Shown here piece after piece: positions 1 through 7,115 of a stretch of DNA of 10,810 nucleotides. The notes below the pieces were generated by a model, which saw only the letters and a program-made list of their open reading frames with translations, searched no databases and was not told where the DNA came from. This stretch comes from an uncultured Clostridia bacterium (GTDB lineage: Bacteria > Bacillota > Clostridia > TANB77 > CAG-508). A program made the position numbers and the translations under genes. Location: NCBI GenBank assembly GCA_947629995.1, contig CANRFX010000034.1, forward strand, positions 1 through 10,810, given 5' to 3'. Every line of letters starts with the position of its first letter. Position 1 is the first letter of the stretch.

Positions 1-66
1 AATAAATATCGTTAAAAGGGTTATCCCAAATACAGTTTTGTATTGACTGGAAGGAGGGGAATATAA

Positions 67-237
67 ATGTCAGAGATCAAAGTTAATAATGGTAATATAG
101 AAGATGCCTTAAAAAGGTTTAAAAGACAATGTGCAAGAAATGGAGTTCTTCAAGAAGTACGAAAAAGAGAGCACTATGAAAAACCTAGTGTAAGAAGAAA
201 GAAAAAATCAGAGGCAGCAAGAAAAAGAAAATTTTAG
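67..237 (+). CDS. rpsU: 30S ribosomal protein S21
   Basis: Encodes 56 residues beginning [18 protein letters not shown] and ending in a run of Arg and Lys ([14 protein letters not shown]). This is the usual length and layout of bacterial S21, a small basic protein of the 30S subunit that helps initiation by lying near the anti-Shine-Dalgarno end of 16S rRNA. The ATG at 67 follows a strong AAGGAGGGG at 51-59 with good spacing, so the start is secure. It contains CGA as an arginine codon but no CGG. A hairpin with a T-run follows closely (244-288), so transcription probably ends there. The upstream promoter is outside or too close to the window edge to call. The identification is confident. Confidence 0.96.
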   Translation: MSEIKVNNGNIEDALKRFKRQCARNGVLQEVRKREHYEKPSVRRKKKSEAARKRKF

Positions 238-243
238 AAAATT

Positions 244-288
244 AAAAGGTGGTGTTTTTTGACAAAATCAAAAGGCATCATTTTTTTT
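244..288 (+). terminator. Rho-independent terminator of rpsU
   Basis: Bases 251-262 pair with 268-279 across the 5-base loop CAAAA; three of the twelve pairs are G-U. A T-run at 281-288 follows, and A244-247 can extend the stem into it. It lies just after the rpsU stop. The left half, GGTGTTTTTTG, is identical to the left half of the family B palindrome that starts right after it, so the terminator may be an old, diverged copy of that element. Confidence 0.75.
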
Positions 289-321
289 GGGTGTTTTTTG
301 GGACGGGGTCAAAAAACACCC
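289..321. repeat. REP-like palindrome, family B, single copy
   Basis: A hairpin with arms GGGTGTTTTTTG (289-300) and CAAAAAACACCC (310-321) around the loop GGACGGGGT. The same 31-bp unit recurs at 6981-7011, in reverse at 7062-7092, and inside trmFO at 8269-8299. The GGGACGG core resembles REP palindromes mobilised by RAYT/IS200-type transposases in Firmicutes (family knowledge). No transposase is in the window. Confidence 0.85.
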
Positions 322-329
322 TCGAAGAT

Positions 330-454
330 AAATTGTCATTGGGGACGGAGCATTTTGGCAATTTTTTAATATCTAAAATTATATTAATATTTAAATTTTT
401 TATTTAATAATCGTTTGAAAAATTGCCAAAATGCTCCGTCCCCAATGACAATTT
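330..454. repeat. REPIN/MITE-like inverted repeat, family A copy 1
   Basis: The 37-bp arms at 330-366 and 418-454 are perfect reverse complements. Each contains TTGGGGACGGAGCATTTTGG or its complement. They enclose a 51-bp AT-rich centre (367-417). The centre is almost identical to the reverse complement of the centre of the copy at 1857-1906, with only about three differences. Two palindromes around a conserved centre is the layout of a REPIN or small non-autonomous mobile element. A degenerate family B half (TCAAAAACACT, about 460-470) follows, so elements may be layered here. No clear target duplication is visible. Confidence 0.9.
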
Positions 455-478
455 CGTCCTCAAAAACACTAAAATTTA

Positions 479-511
479 AGTATAATAAAATAAAAAATGT
501 AGTATAATAAA
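479..511 (+). promoter_or_regulatory. Tandem -10-like boxes before the first M16 gene
   Basis: AGTATAATAAA occurs twice, at 479-489 and 501-511, each holding a perfect TATAAT (481-486 and 503-508). No convincing -35 box sits 16-18 bases upstream of either, so the promoter call is tentative. The position, just upstream of the ribosome binding site at 517-522, is right. Confidence 0.35.
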
Positions 512-528
512 CAAAAAGGAGGAAAACA

Positions 529-1800
529 ATGGAATATAAGCAAACAGAATTAAAGAAAGGGATTAAACTCCATTCTATTAAAACAGATAAATTTAAGACA
601 AATCTAATAGCTGTATTTTTAACAACTAATCTTACAAGAGAAAATGTAACAAAAAATGCAGTTATTTCAGCAATTTTAAGAAGAGGTTCTAAAACCATGC
701 CTTCACAGGAAGAAATTAGTAAACAAATGGAAGAAATGTATGGGGCAAGTTTTGACTGTGGATTAGATAAAACAGGGGACAACCAAGTATTAAAATTTTA
801 TATTGAAACAGTAAATGATAATTTTTTACCACAAAAAGGTGAAAATATGTTGAAAACTTCTATAGAAGAATTGTTAGACATTGTATTTAATCCATATGTA
901 GAAAATGATAGCTTTAAGAAAGAATATGTAGATCAAGAAAAAAACAATATAAAACAAAGGATTGAAGGTAAAATCGATAATAAAGCAAGATACAGTATGG
1001 ATAGATGTATTGAAGAAATGTATAAGGATAGTCCATTTGGATTATACAAATTAGGATATATAGAAGATTTAAAAAATATAGATGGAAAGAATTTATATTT
1101 ATATTATCAAGAATTGATTAAAACTTGCAAGATTGATATATTTGTATCTGGGCAAATTGAAGATAGCATGGTGGAAGAATTGCAAAATAATGAAAATATA
1201 GAAAAATTACAAGAAAGAATACCAAAATTTGTTTTACCAAAAGAGCTAAATAAACAGCTTCCAAAAGAAGAAAAAGTTGTAACAGAATCAATGGAAGTAA
1301 CACAAGGAAAACTCGTATTAGGATTAGATGTATCTCTTAATGATGAAGACTTAAGATATGATACTTTAATTTATAATAGTATATTAGGTGGAAGTGCTAA
1401 TTCTAAAATGTTTCAAAACGTGAGAGAAAAGGCACATTTAGCTTATGTAGCAAGTTCTAGTTATTTACGCTATAAAAATAATATCTTCGTAAATTGCGGA
1501 ATCGAAATATCAAATTATGAAAAAGCATTAGAACTAATAAAAGAACAGATAGAAGACATGAAAAAAGGAAACTTTACAGAAGAAGATATCGAAAATGCAA
1601 AAAAAGGTATTATAGCAACAATAAATACTATTGATGATGAGCAAGATACAGGAATTACTTATTATTTTGGACAAGAATTATCACAAAGTAATATAAGTAT
1701 AGAAGAGTATATTAAAAGAATTGAAGAAGTGAATAAAGATGATATTATTAATATCGCACAAAATGTAGCAATTAATACAGTTTATTTCTTAAAAGATTAG
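529..1800 (+). CDS. M16-family peptidase-like protein, non-catalytic (YmfF-like)
   Basis: 423 residues with the two-lobed M16 (insulinase/processing peptidase) fold. The region where active members carry the zinc motif HxxEH reads AVISAILRRGS (residues 44-54) and has no histidine, so this is probably a non-catalytic partner. The C-terminal half keeps the substrate-pocket Arg and Tyr of the family in FQNVREKAHLAYVASSSY (R299, Y306). The next gene encodes a catalytic M16 protein, and such pairs (YmfF/YmfH in Bacillus) are commonly adjacent, probably forming an inactive/active heterodimer. The start is an ATG at 529 with AGGAGG at 517-522. The gene sits between two inverted copies of a family A REPIN. 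It has no in-frame CGG; one CGC is used. The family is certain, the substrate unknown. Confidence 0.9.
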   Translation: MEYKQTELKKGIKLHSIKTDKFKTNLIAVFLTTNLTRENVTKNAVISAILRRGSKTMPSQEEISKQMEEMYGASFDCGLDKTGDNQVLKFYIETVNDNFLPQKGENMLKTSIEELLDIVFNPYVENDSFKKEYVDQEKNNIKQRIEGKIDNKARYSMDRCIEEMYKDSPFGLYKLGYIEDLKNIDGKNLYLYYQELIKTCKIDIFVSGQIEDSMVEELQNNENIEKLQERIPKFVLPKELNKQLPKEEKVVTESMEVTQGKLVLGLDVSLNDEDLRYDTLIYNSILGGSANSKMFQNVREKAHLAYVASSSYLRYKNNIFVNCGIEISNYEKALELIKEQIEDMKKGNFTEEDIENAKKGIIATINTIDDEQDTGITYYFGQELSQSNISIEEYIKRIEEVNKDDIINIAQNVAINTVYFLKD

Positions 1801-1807
1801 ATAACAG

Positions 1808-2009
1808 AAAAATTGTCGTTGGGTGTCGTTGGGGACGGAGCATTTTGACAATTTTTCAAACAATTATTAAATAAAAAATTTAAATATTAATATATTTTAG
1901 ATATTGAAAAATTGTCAAAATGCTCCGTCCCCAATGGCAATTTCCACATGACAGATGCCGTCCCCAATGGCAACATTGTCAAAATGCTCCGTCCCCAACG
2001 ACAATTTTT
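1808..2009. repeat. Compound REPIN/MITE-like element, family A copy 2
   Basis: The core runs from a left arm (about 1824-1856) through the AT-rich centre (1857-1906) to a right arm (1907-1943), in the opposite orientation to the copy at 330-454. The left arm carries a 10-bp tandem duplication, TGTCGTTGGG, at 1814-1823 and 1824-1833. After the right arm come a partial third unit (GATGCCGTCCCCAATGGCAA, 1954-1973) and a further full arm at 1975-2009, whose end (CCCCAACGACAATTTTT) complements the outermost left arm better than the inner right arm does. The element fills the gap between the two M16 genes and ends close to the ribosome binding site of the second. Confidence 0.88.
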
Positions 2010-2030
2010 AAAATTATAGGAGGAAAGAAA

Positions 2031-3308
2031 ATGCAAATTATTGAAAATTCGAAAGTAAAAGAAAAAGTATATATTGAAAAATTAGAAAATGGATTAACCG
2101 TAATGGTAATCCCAAAAAAAGGAGTTCAAAAAAAATATATGATATGGGGGACCCATTATGGTTCAAATGAAAGTAGTTTTATAGTCCCAGGGGAAAAAGA
2201 AGTTACAAATGTACCAAATGGTGTAGCTCATTTCTTAGAACATAAAATGTTTGAACAAGAAAATGGAACAAATAGTCTAGATGTTTTAACAGCACTAGGA
2301 GTAGAGGCAAATGCTTATACGACAAATGATCATACAGCATATTTATTTGAATGCACAGATAATTTCTATGAAGCAATGGATGAATTAATGGATTATGTAC
2401 AACATCCATATTTTACAGATGAAAATGTAGAAAAAGAAAAGGGAATTATCGGCCAGGAGATAATGATGTATGACGATTATCCTGAATGGAAAGTATATTT
2501 AAATGCAATGAAAGCAATGTATCACAACAATCCAGTAAAAATTGATATTGTAGGAACAATAGAAACAATTAGTAAAATTGATAAAGAAATATTATACAAA
2601 TGTTATCAAACCTTTTATAATCCATCTAATATGACGATGGTATTATGTGGGGATTTCAAACCAGAAGAAATTTTAGAAGAAGTAAAGAAAAGATTAATAA
2701 ACACCAAACCAAGTGGAGAAATCAAAAGAATTTATCCAAATGAGCCAGAAGAAATTGTAAAAGAAAAAATAGAACAAAAATTAGAAGTAAGCCAAGCAAT
2801 GTATGTAATAGGAATAAAAGATACCATAAATTGTGAACAAAAAAGTGAACTTGTAAAAAAACATTTAGCTATCGAAATGCTATTAAATCTAATAATAGGA
2901 AGGAGTTCAAATTTATACAAAAAACTTTATAATGAAGAGTTAATTTATTCACAACCAAGTTTAGAATACGAATTTACTAATATTTATGCTCATTGCTTAA
3001 TTACAGGGCAATCTAATAATCCAGAAGAAGTATATAAAAGTTTCAAAGAGGAAGTATGTAAGTTAAAGCAAGAAGGAATTAATAAAGAAGATTTTGAAAG
3101 AATTAAGAAGATGATATACGGTGGTTATATTAAGGAATATAATGATGTTCAAGACATTGCAAAAATGTTTTTAGCAGATCATTTTAAAGGAATCAACAGT
3201 TTTGATTATTTAGAGGAAATTGAGCAAATTAATGTAGAATATTTAGAACAAATATTGAAAGATGTCTTTAAAGAAGAAAAAATGGTTCTTTCTATTGTAA
3301 AAAGTTAA
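2031..3308 (+). CDS. M16-family zinc metallopeptidase, catalytic (YmfH-like)
   Basis: 425 residues. The M16 zinc motif is present as HFLEH (H67, E70, H71) inside NGVAHFLEHKMF, and the distal zinc-ligand glutamate is likely E143 in EKGIIGQEIMMYDD. It therefore looks like an active peptidase of the insulinase/pitrilysin clan, working with the degenerate partner upstream. The start is the ATG at 2031, preceded by AGGAGG at 2018-2023. The frame stays open upstream to 1920, but that stretch is the REPIN at 1808-2009 and would give a Cys/Pro/Gln-rich leader unlike any M16 protein. Transcription probably continues from the first M16 gene through the REPIN and ends at the hairpin at 3348-3386. No signal peptide is visible, so it is probably cytoplasmic. 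The natural substrate is unknown. Confidence 0.93.
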   Translation: MQIIENSKVKEKVYIEKLENGLTVMVIPKKGVQKKYMIWGTHYGSNESSFIVPGEKEVTNVPNGVAHFLEHKMFEQENGTNSLDVLTALGVEANAYTTNDHTAYLFECTDNFYEAMDELMDYVQHPYFTDENVEKEKGIIGQEIMMYDDYPEWKVYLNAMKAMYHNNPVKIDIVGTIETISKIDKEILYKCYQTFYNPSNMTMVLCGDFKPEEILEEVKKRLINTKPSGEIKRIYPNEPEEIVKEKIEQKLEVSQAMYVIGIKDTINCEQKSELVKKHLAIEMLLNLIIGRSSNLYKKLYNEELIYSQPSLEYEFTNIYAHCLITGQSNNPEEVYKSFKEEVCKLKQEGINKEDFERIKKMIYGGYIKEYNDVQDIAKMFLADHFKGINSFDYLEEIEQINVEYLEQILKDVFKEEKMVLSIVKS

Positions 3309-3347
3309 GATAAAATGTATAAAAATAGATAAAAGAATTATGTAGCA

Positions 3348-3395
3348 AAAACAGTATTTTTTATGGAAAATAGAAAATGCTGTTTTAATTTGTTT
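3348..3395 (+). terminator. Terminator after the M16 pair
   Basis: AAAACAGTATTTT (3348-3360) pairs with AAAATGCTGTTTT (3374-3386) with one G-U wobble, followed by AATTTGTTTT. It lies about 40 bases after the M16 stop codon and separates that unit from the Spo0E-like gene. Confidence 0.75.
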
Positions 3396-3400
3396 TACCG

Positions 3401-3425
3401 TGTCGAAAAAAGTCATAAAAAGTCA
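3401..3425 (+). promoter_or_regulatory. Candidate 0A box plus 10-bp-spaced repeat
   Basis: TGTCGAA at 3401-3407 matches the Spo0A-binding 0A box consensus. It is followed by AAAAAGTCA twice (3407-3415 and 3417-3425), exactly one helical turn apart, a spacing typical of protein binding sites. The next gene is a Spo0E-type Spo0A~P phosphatase candidate, which makes a Spo0A site plausible. A single 7-base match could occur by chance. Confidence 0.4.
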
Positions 3426-3446
3426 CACGAAAATTGACAAAAAGCC

Positions 3447-3475
3447 TTGAAAACACTTGACTTTAAGTTTATATT
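3447..3475 (+). promoter_or_regulatory. Promoter of the Spo0E-like gene
   Basis: TTGAAA (3447-3452), a 17-base spacer, and TATATT (3470-3475) form a good sigma-A-type promoter. An alternative is TTGACT (3457-3462) with GATAAT (3478-3483) at a short 15-base spacing. Either gives a leader of roughly 50-60 bases. Confidence 0.6.
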
Positions 3476-3542
3476 GTGATAATTTATAAATATACGAAAG
3501 ATAACAAAAAATACTTATCTTAAGAAAGGATGGGATTGGTAT

Positions 3543-3713
3543 ATGTTAAATGATGAAATTTGTAAATTACGTGATAAATTAAATAAAAGTATTGAACAAG
3601 GCGAAGACTACAGCATTATCTATCAACTTAGTATTGAATTAGACGAACTAATAGCTAAGCATTATAAAGAACTAAAAGAAAATAATGGAAAATTAATGTG
3701 TAGAACAACTTAA
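3543..3713 (+). CDS. Spo0E-family small regulatory phosphatase
   Basis: 56 residues, MLNDEICKLRDKLNKSIEQ and onward. The second half carries QLSIELDELIAKHYKE (residues 28-43), matching the Spo0E signature SxELDxLI in a two-helix hairpin of the usual family length. Spo0E-type proteins remove phosphate from the response regulator Spo0A and so restrain sporulation (family knowledge). A stem-loop terminator lies on each side and it has its own promoter, so it is a one-gene unit. A possible 0A box upstream would fit feedback from Spo0A. The ATG at 3543 is preceded by AAAGGA at 3525-3530; the 12-base gap is a little long. It implies that the organism or its ancestor had the Spo0A pathway. Confidence 0.85.
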   Translation: MLNDEICKLRDKLNKSIEQGEDYSIIYQLSIELDELIAKHYKELKENNGKLMCRTT

Positions 3714-3740
3714 AAATTGCCCAAAATATATTATATAACA

Positions 3741-3789
3741 AAAAAGTTGGTATATTAATAATATAGACTTATTAATATATCAACTTTTT
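3741..3789. terminator. Long hairpin terminator after the Spo0E-like gene
   Basis: A 21-bp stem: 3741-3761 pairs with 3769-3789 with a single G-U wobble, around the loop TATAGAC. The A-run on the left and T-run on the right make it usable from both sides, though genes on both sides run rightwards. Confidence 0.8.
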
Positions 3790-3872
3790 CAATTTTCAAA
3801 ACATATATATTAATGTAAAAATGAATTGAAAAATAGATAAAAATGTCTAGGAGTTTAATCCAAATAAAAACC

Positions 3873-3901
3873 TTGCTTTTTTAAAAAAAGTGTTATATAA
3901 T
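3873..3901 (+). promoter_or_regulatory. Promoter of the SNF2 helicase gene
   Basis: TTGCTT (3873-3878), a 17-base spacer and a perfect TATAAT (3896-3901). Transcription would start near 3908, only a few bases before the AAGGAGGG at 3915-3922. This supports the GTG at 3932 as the true start of the gene, since the upstream GTG at 3890 overlaps the promoter. Confidence 0.7.
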
Positions 3902-3931
3902 TATTTGCCAAGAAAAGGAGGGACAACACAA

Positions 3932-6900
3932 GTGAGTCAGGAGCCTTTAAAAGAAAAAGAAATCGATAATAAAAATCAATATAGAAGTTTTAAACAAATA
4001 GTTAATATATTTTACAATGAAGAAATCAATGGAATTGGTTCAGAAGAAAAAATAATCCTAAAAAATAAAGAAACTATCAAAATTGAGCCTAAAATTATTT
4101 ATGATAAATTTTCAGGAGACATGAAAGTTGAATTCAAAATAGGAACAAATAAGATGTATAAAATAAAAGATTTATCTGATGTTTATACAAGAATGATAGA
4201 AAACAAGTTTTATAAATATGGAGAAAAATTACAATTTATCCATACACCAGAGGTATTTGAAGACAAAAGTAGAAAATTATTAGACTTTATTTTAAAATAT
4301 TCTGAAGTTATTAAATATGCAAATTCCAACTCAAATAGCAACTATCGTTATTATGGTAAAGCATTAAGTGATACAAGTATCATATTAGGGAATACTGGAG
4401 TTGACGATTTATTTGAAGTATTAAAAGGTCAAAAAGTATTATTTCAAAAAGATTACAATACAGAAGAAATTGAATTGACAGAAGAGCAACCTAAAATCGA
4501 ATTTAAATTAAGAAAAATAAATGAACAAAAATATTCTATTATTCCCAACATAGAAATTTTTAATGTAACAATTATTAAAGGAAAACAGTACAAATATGTA
4601 TTAGATGATAAAAAAATGTATCGTGTTACAAAGGAATTTGAAAATACAAATCTTAGACTATTAGAATTATTTAGACAAAACTACATGACAGAGGTATTAC
4701 TAGGAAAGGAAGAATTAACCCAGTTATTTTCAATAGTAATTCCAAAAGTAAAAGGTGCAATTAGAATCGAAAATATGCCTGAAGAAGAAGTAAAAAAATA
4801 TCGTCCACAAGAATTACAAGTTAAAGTATATTTAGATTTTAATGAAAATGATTACTTAATTGCAGAAGTAAAATTTCAATATGGAGAAAAGGAATTTAAT
4901 CCACTAGACGAAAAATTAAAAATTGATTTTCCAAGGAATCTAATCCAAGAAACAAAGGCATTAAATATATTTCGAAAAACAGGATTTATGTTTGATAGTA
5001 AAAACTTAAGATTTATTTTACCAAACAATGATAAGATTTATGAATTCTTATCAGAAGATATTAATTTTTATATGCAAAAATTTGAAATAATGGTAACAGA
5101 TAGATTTAAAACTAAACAAATCATACAACCTAAAATAGGTGGTATCGGAGTAAAAGTTGAAAATGATTTATTATCAATAGATTTAAAAAACATTAATATT
5201 GATGCAAAAGAATTAAAAGACATAATGGAAAAATACGAATTAAAGAAAAAGTATTACAGATTAAAAGATGGTAGTTTTATTACACTTGATGATAATAAGC
5301 CAATTGACTTTTTAAATAAACTAGTAACTGGAATGGATATTGACTATAAAGAATTAGAAAAAGGAGAAGTAAAATTACCAATAAATAGAAGTTTATATCT
5401 AAATAGACTTTTAAAAGAAATAAAAGGTTCTGAAATCGTTAAAAATTCAGAATATAGAAGTATTATTAATAGATTAGATAAAGATCAATTGGAAGAAGAA
5501 CTAAAAGTACCAGAAAATTTAGAAACAGTATTAAGATATTATCAAAAAACAGGATTTAAATGGTTAAAAACTTTAGATAGCTATAAATTTGGTGGAATTT
5601 TGGCAGATGATATGGGTCTTCGGCAAGACTATTCAAATGTTATCAATAATTGTAGATTATGTAGAAAATAGTGATCAAGAGGGAGACTTAATTCCAGGGC
5701 AAGAGCAAATTGAACATAGCAAAAATAAAAGAGCAAGTTTGGTAGTTTGTCCAAGTTCATTAACACTAAATTGGCAAAATGAAGCAAAAAAATTCACAAA
5801 AGAATTAAAAACATTAGTAGTGAAAGGAAATCTGCTAGAAAGAAAAAGACAAATTTCAGAATTAGATAATTATGATTTAATTATAACATCCTATGACTTA
5901 TTAAAAAGAGATATTGACTTATACTTAGAAAAAGACTACAAATTTAGATATATTATAGCAGATGAAGCACAATATTTAAAAAACAGTAATACTCAGAATG
6001 CAAAATCAATAAAGCAAATAAATGCAGATACAAGATACGCCTTAACAGGAACACCAATCGAAAATTCACTTGCAGAATTATGGTCTATCTTTGACTTTAT
6101 TATGCCAGGATATTTATTTACATATCGAAAATTTAAATCTATGTACGAAATGCCAATTGTCAAAGAAGAAAATGAAGATGCGATAGCAAAATTAAAAATG
6201 TTAATAGAGCCATTTGTGCTAAGAAGAACTAAAAAAGAGGTATTAACAGAACTTCCAGAAAAAACAATGACAATCTTAAATAATGAAATGGGAGAAGAAC
6301 AAAAAAATATTTATTTGAACTATTTAGCACAAGCAAAACAAGAAATAGCAGAAGAAATAGATTTAAATGGTTATGAAAGAAGCCAAATGCAGATATTAGC
6401 AGCCTTGACAAGATTAAGACAAATTTGCTGTCATCCATCTTTATTTATTGAAAACTATAAAGGAGAAAGTAGCAAATTAGAACAATGTATCGAAATTGTG
6501 CAAGATGCAACTAAAGGTGGTCACAAAATTTTATTATTTTCTGGCTATACATCAATGTTTGAAATTATAGAAAAAGAATTAAAACAAAAGGAAATACCTT
6601 ACTTTAAATTAACAGGAAGCACAAAAGTAGAAGAAAGAATTAATTTAGTAGAAGAATTTAATCAAAATCCAAAAATAAAAGTATTTTTAATATCTTTAAA
6701 AGCAGGAGGAACGGGATTAAATCTAACAGGTGCAGATATGGTAATTCATTATGATCCATGGTGGAATTCATCTGCGGAAAACCAAGCAACAGATAGAGCT
6801 TATAGAATCGGACAAAAGAAAAACGTTCAAGTATACAAACTAATTACAAAAAACTCAATAGAAGAAAAAATATATGAGCTACAGCAAAAAAAGGCAAAAC

Positions 6901-6980
6901 TAGTAGACAATATGTTAAGCACGAAAACATCATTTATAAGTAAATTATCAAAAGATGATATTATGAATCTATTTAGCTAG
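3932..6980 (+). CDS. SNF2-family DEAD/DEAH-box helicase, read through a +1 frameshift
   Basis: Two overlapping frames make one protein of about 1015 residues: 3932-5620 (563 codons), then 5622-6980 after skipping C5621. Residues 1 to about 530 resemble the SNF2-associated region of bacterial Snf2 proteins. The motor follows. Walker A is DDMGLGKT, completed only by the shift (G564, K565, T566). Motif Ia is VVCPSSLTLNW, motif II is DEAQ (677-680), motif III is ALTGTPIENSLAELW, motif V is SLKAGGTGLNL, and motif VI is QATDRAYRIGQ (951-961). These proteins are ATP-driven duplex-DNA translocases, probably acting on DNA-protein complexes; the exact role is unknown. The usual N-terminal SWIM zinc finger is absent. 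GTG 3932 is chosen because of AAGGAGGG at 3915-3922. Without the shift, translation stops at 5671 with no ATPase. Confidence 0.9.
5618..5624 (+). other. Putative +1 recoding site CTT-C-GGC in the SNF2 gene
   Basis: In the zero frame this reads CTT CGG CAA. Omitting C5621 gives CTT GGC AAG ACT (Leu-Gly-Lys-Thr), the Walker A consensus. The zero frame ends at TAG 5669-5671, sixteen codons on. The site is CUU followed by a poorly decoded codon, like the CUU of the E. coli prfB shift site. Confidence 0.75.
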
Positions 6981-7092
6981 GGTGTTTTTTGGGACGGGGT
7001 CAAAAAACACCTTCTTTTAAAATATTTTTATTTGTATATTTAAAGAGCAGTTTTTATCAAAGGTGTTTTTTGACCCCGTCCCAAAAAACACC
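6981..7092. repeat. REPIN, family B inverted pair
   Basis: A forward 31-bp palindrome at 6981-7011 begins on the base after the SNF2 stop codon. A reverse copy at 7062-7092 (GGTGTTTTTTGACCCCGTCC and on) lies 24 bases before the trmFO start. They enclose a 50-bp AT-rich spacer (7012-7061). Each unit is itself a hairpin, and the pair can also form one long stem. It may act as a terminator or processing barrier between the genes, but neither unit has a clean T-run. Confidence 0.88.
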
Positions 7093-7115
7093 CTTAAAAA
7101 GAAAGGAAAAATAAA

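Noticed and set aside
384..782. Reverse-strand frames of 60-130 codons, such as 384-782 and 8562-8945
   Set aside because: They lie opposite well-supported genes, lack ribosome binding sites, and give Leu/Phe/Ile-rich translations typical of the complement of AT-rich Lys/Glu coding sequence.
289..2009. CRISPR array made of the GGGGACGG repeats
   Set aside because: The units are palindromes in both orientations with conserved, not unique, sequence between them and irregular spacing. No cas genes are present.
1920..2030. Upstream extension of the catalytic M16 gene to an ATG at 1920
   Set aside because: The extension is REPIN sequence read by chance. A strong AGGAGG and an ATG at 2031 give the family's usual start.
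3890..3931. GTG at 3890 as the start of the SNF2 gene
   Set aside because: It lies inside the promoter (TATAAT at 3896-3901) and has no ribosome binding site, whereas GTG 3932 has AAGGAGGG at good spacing.
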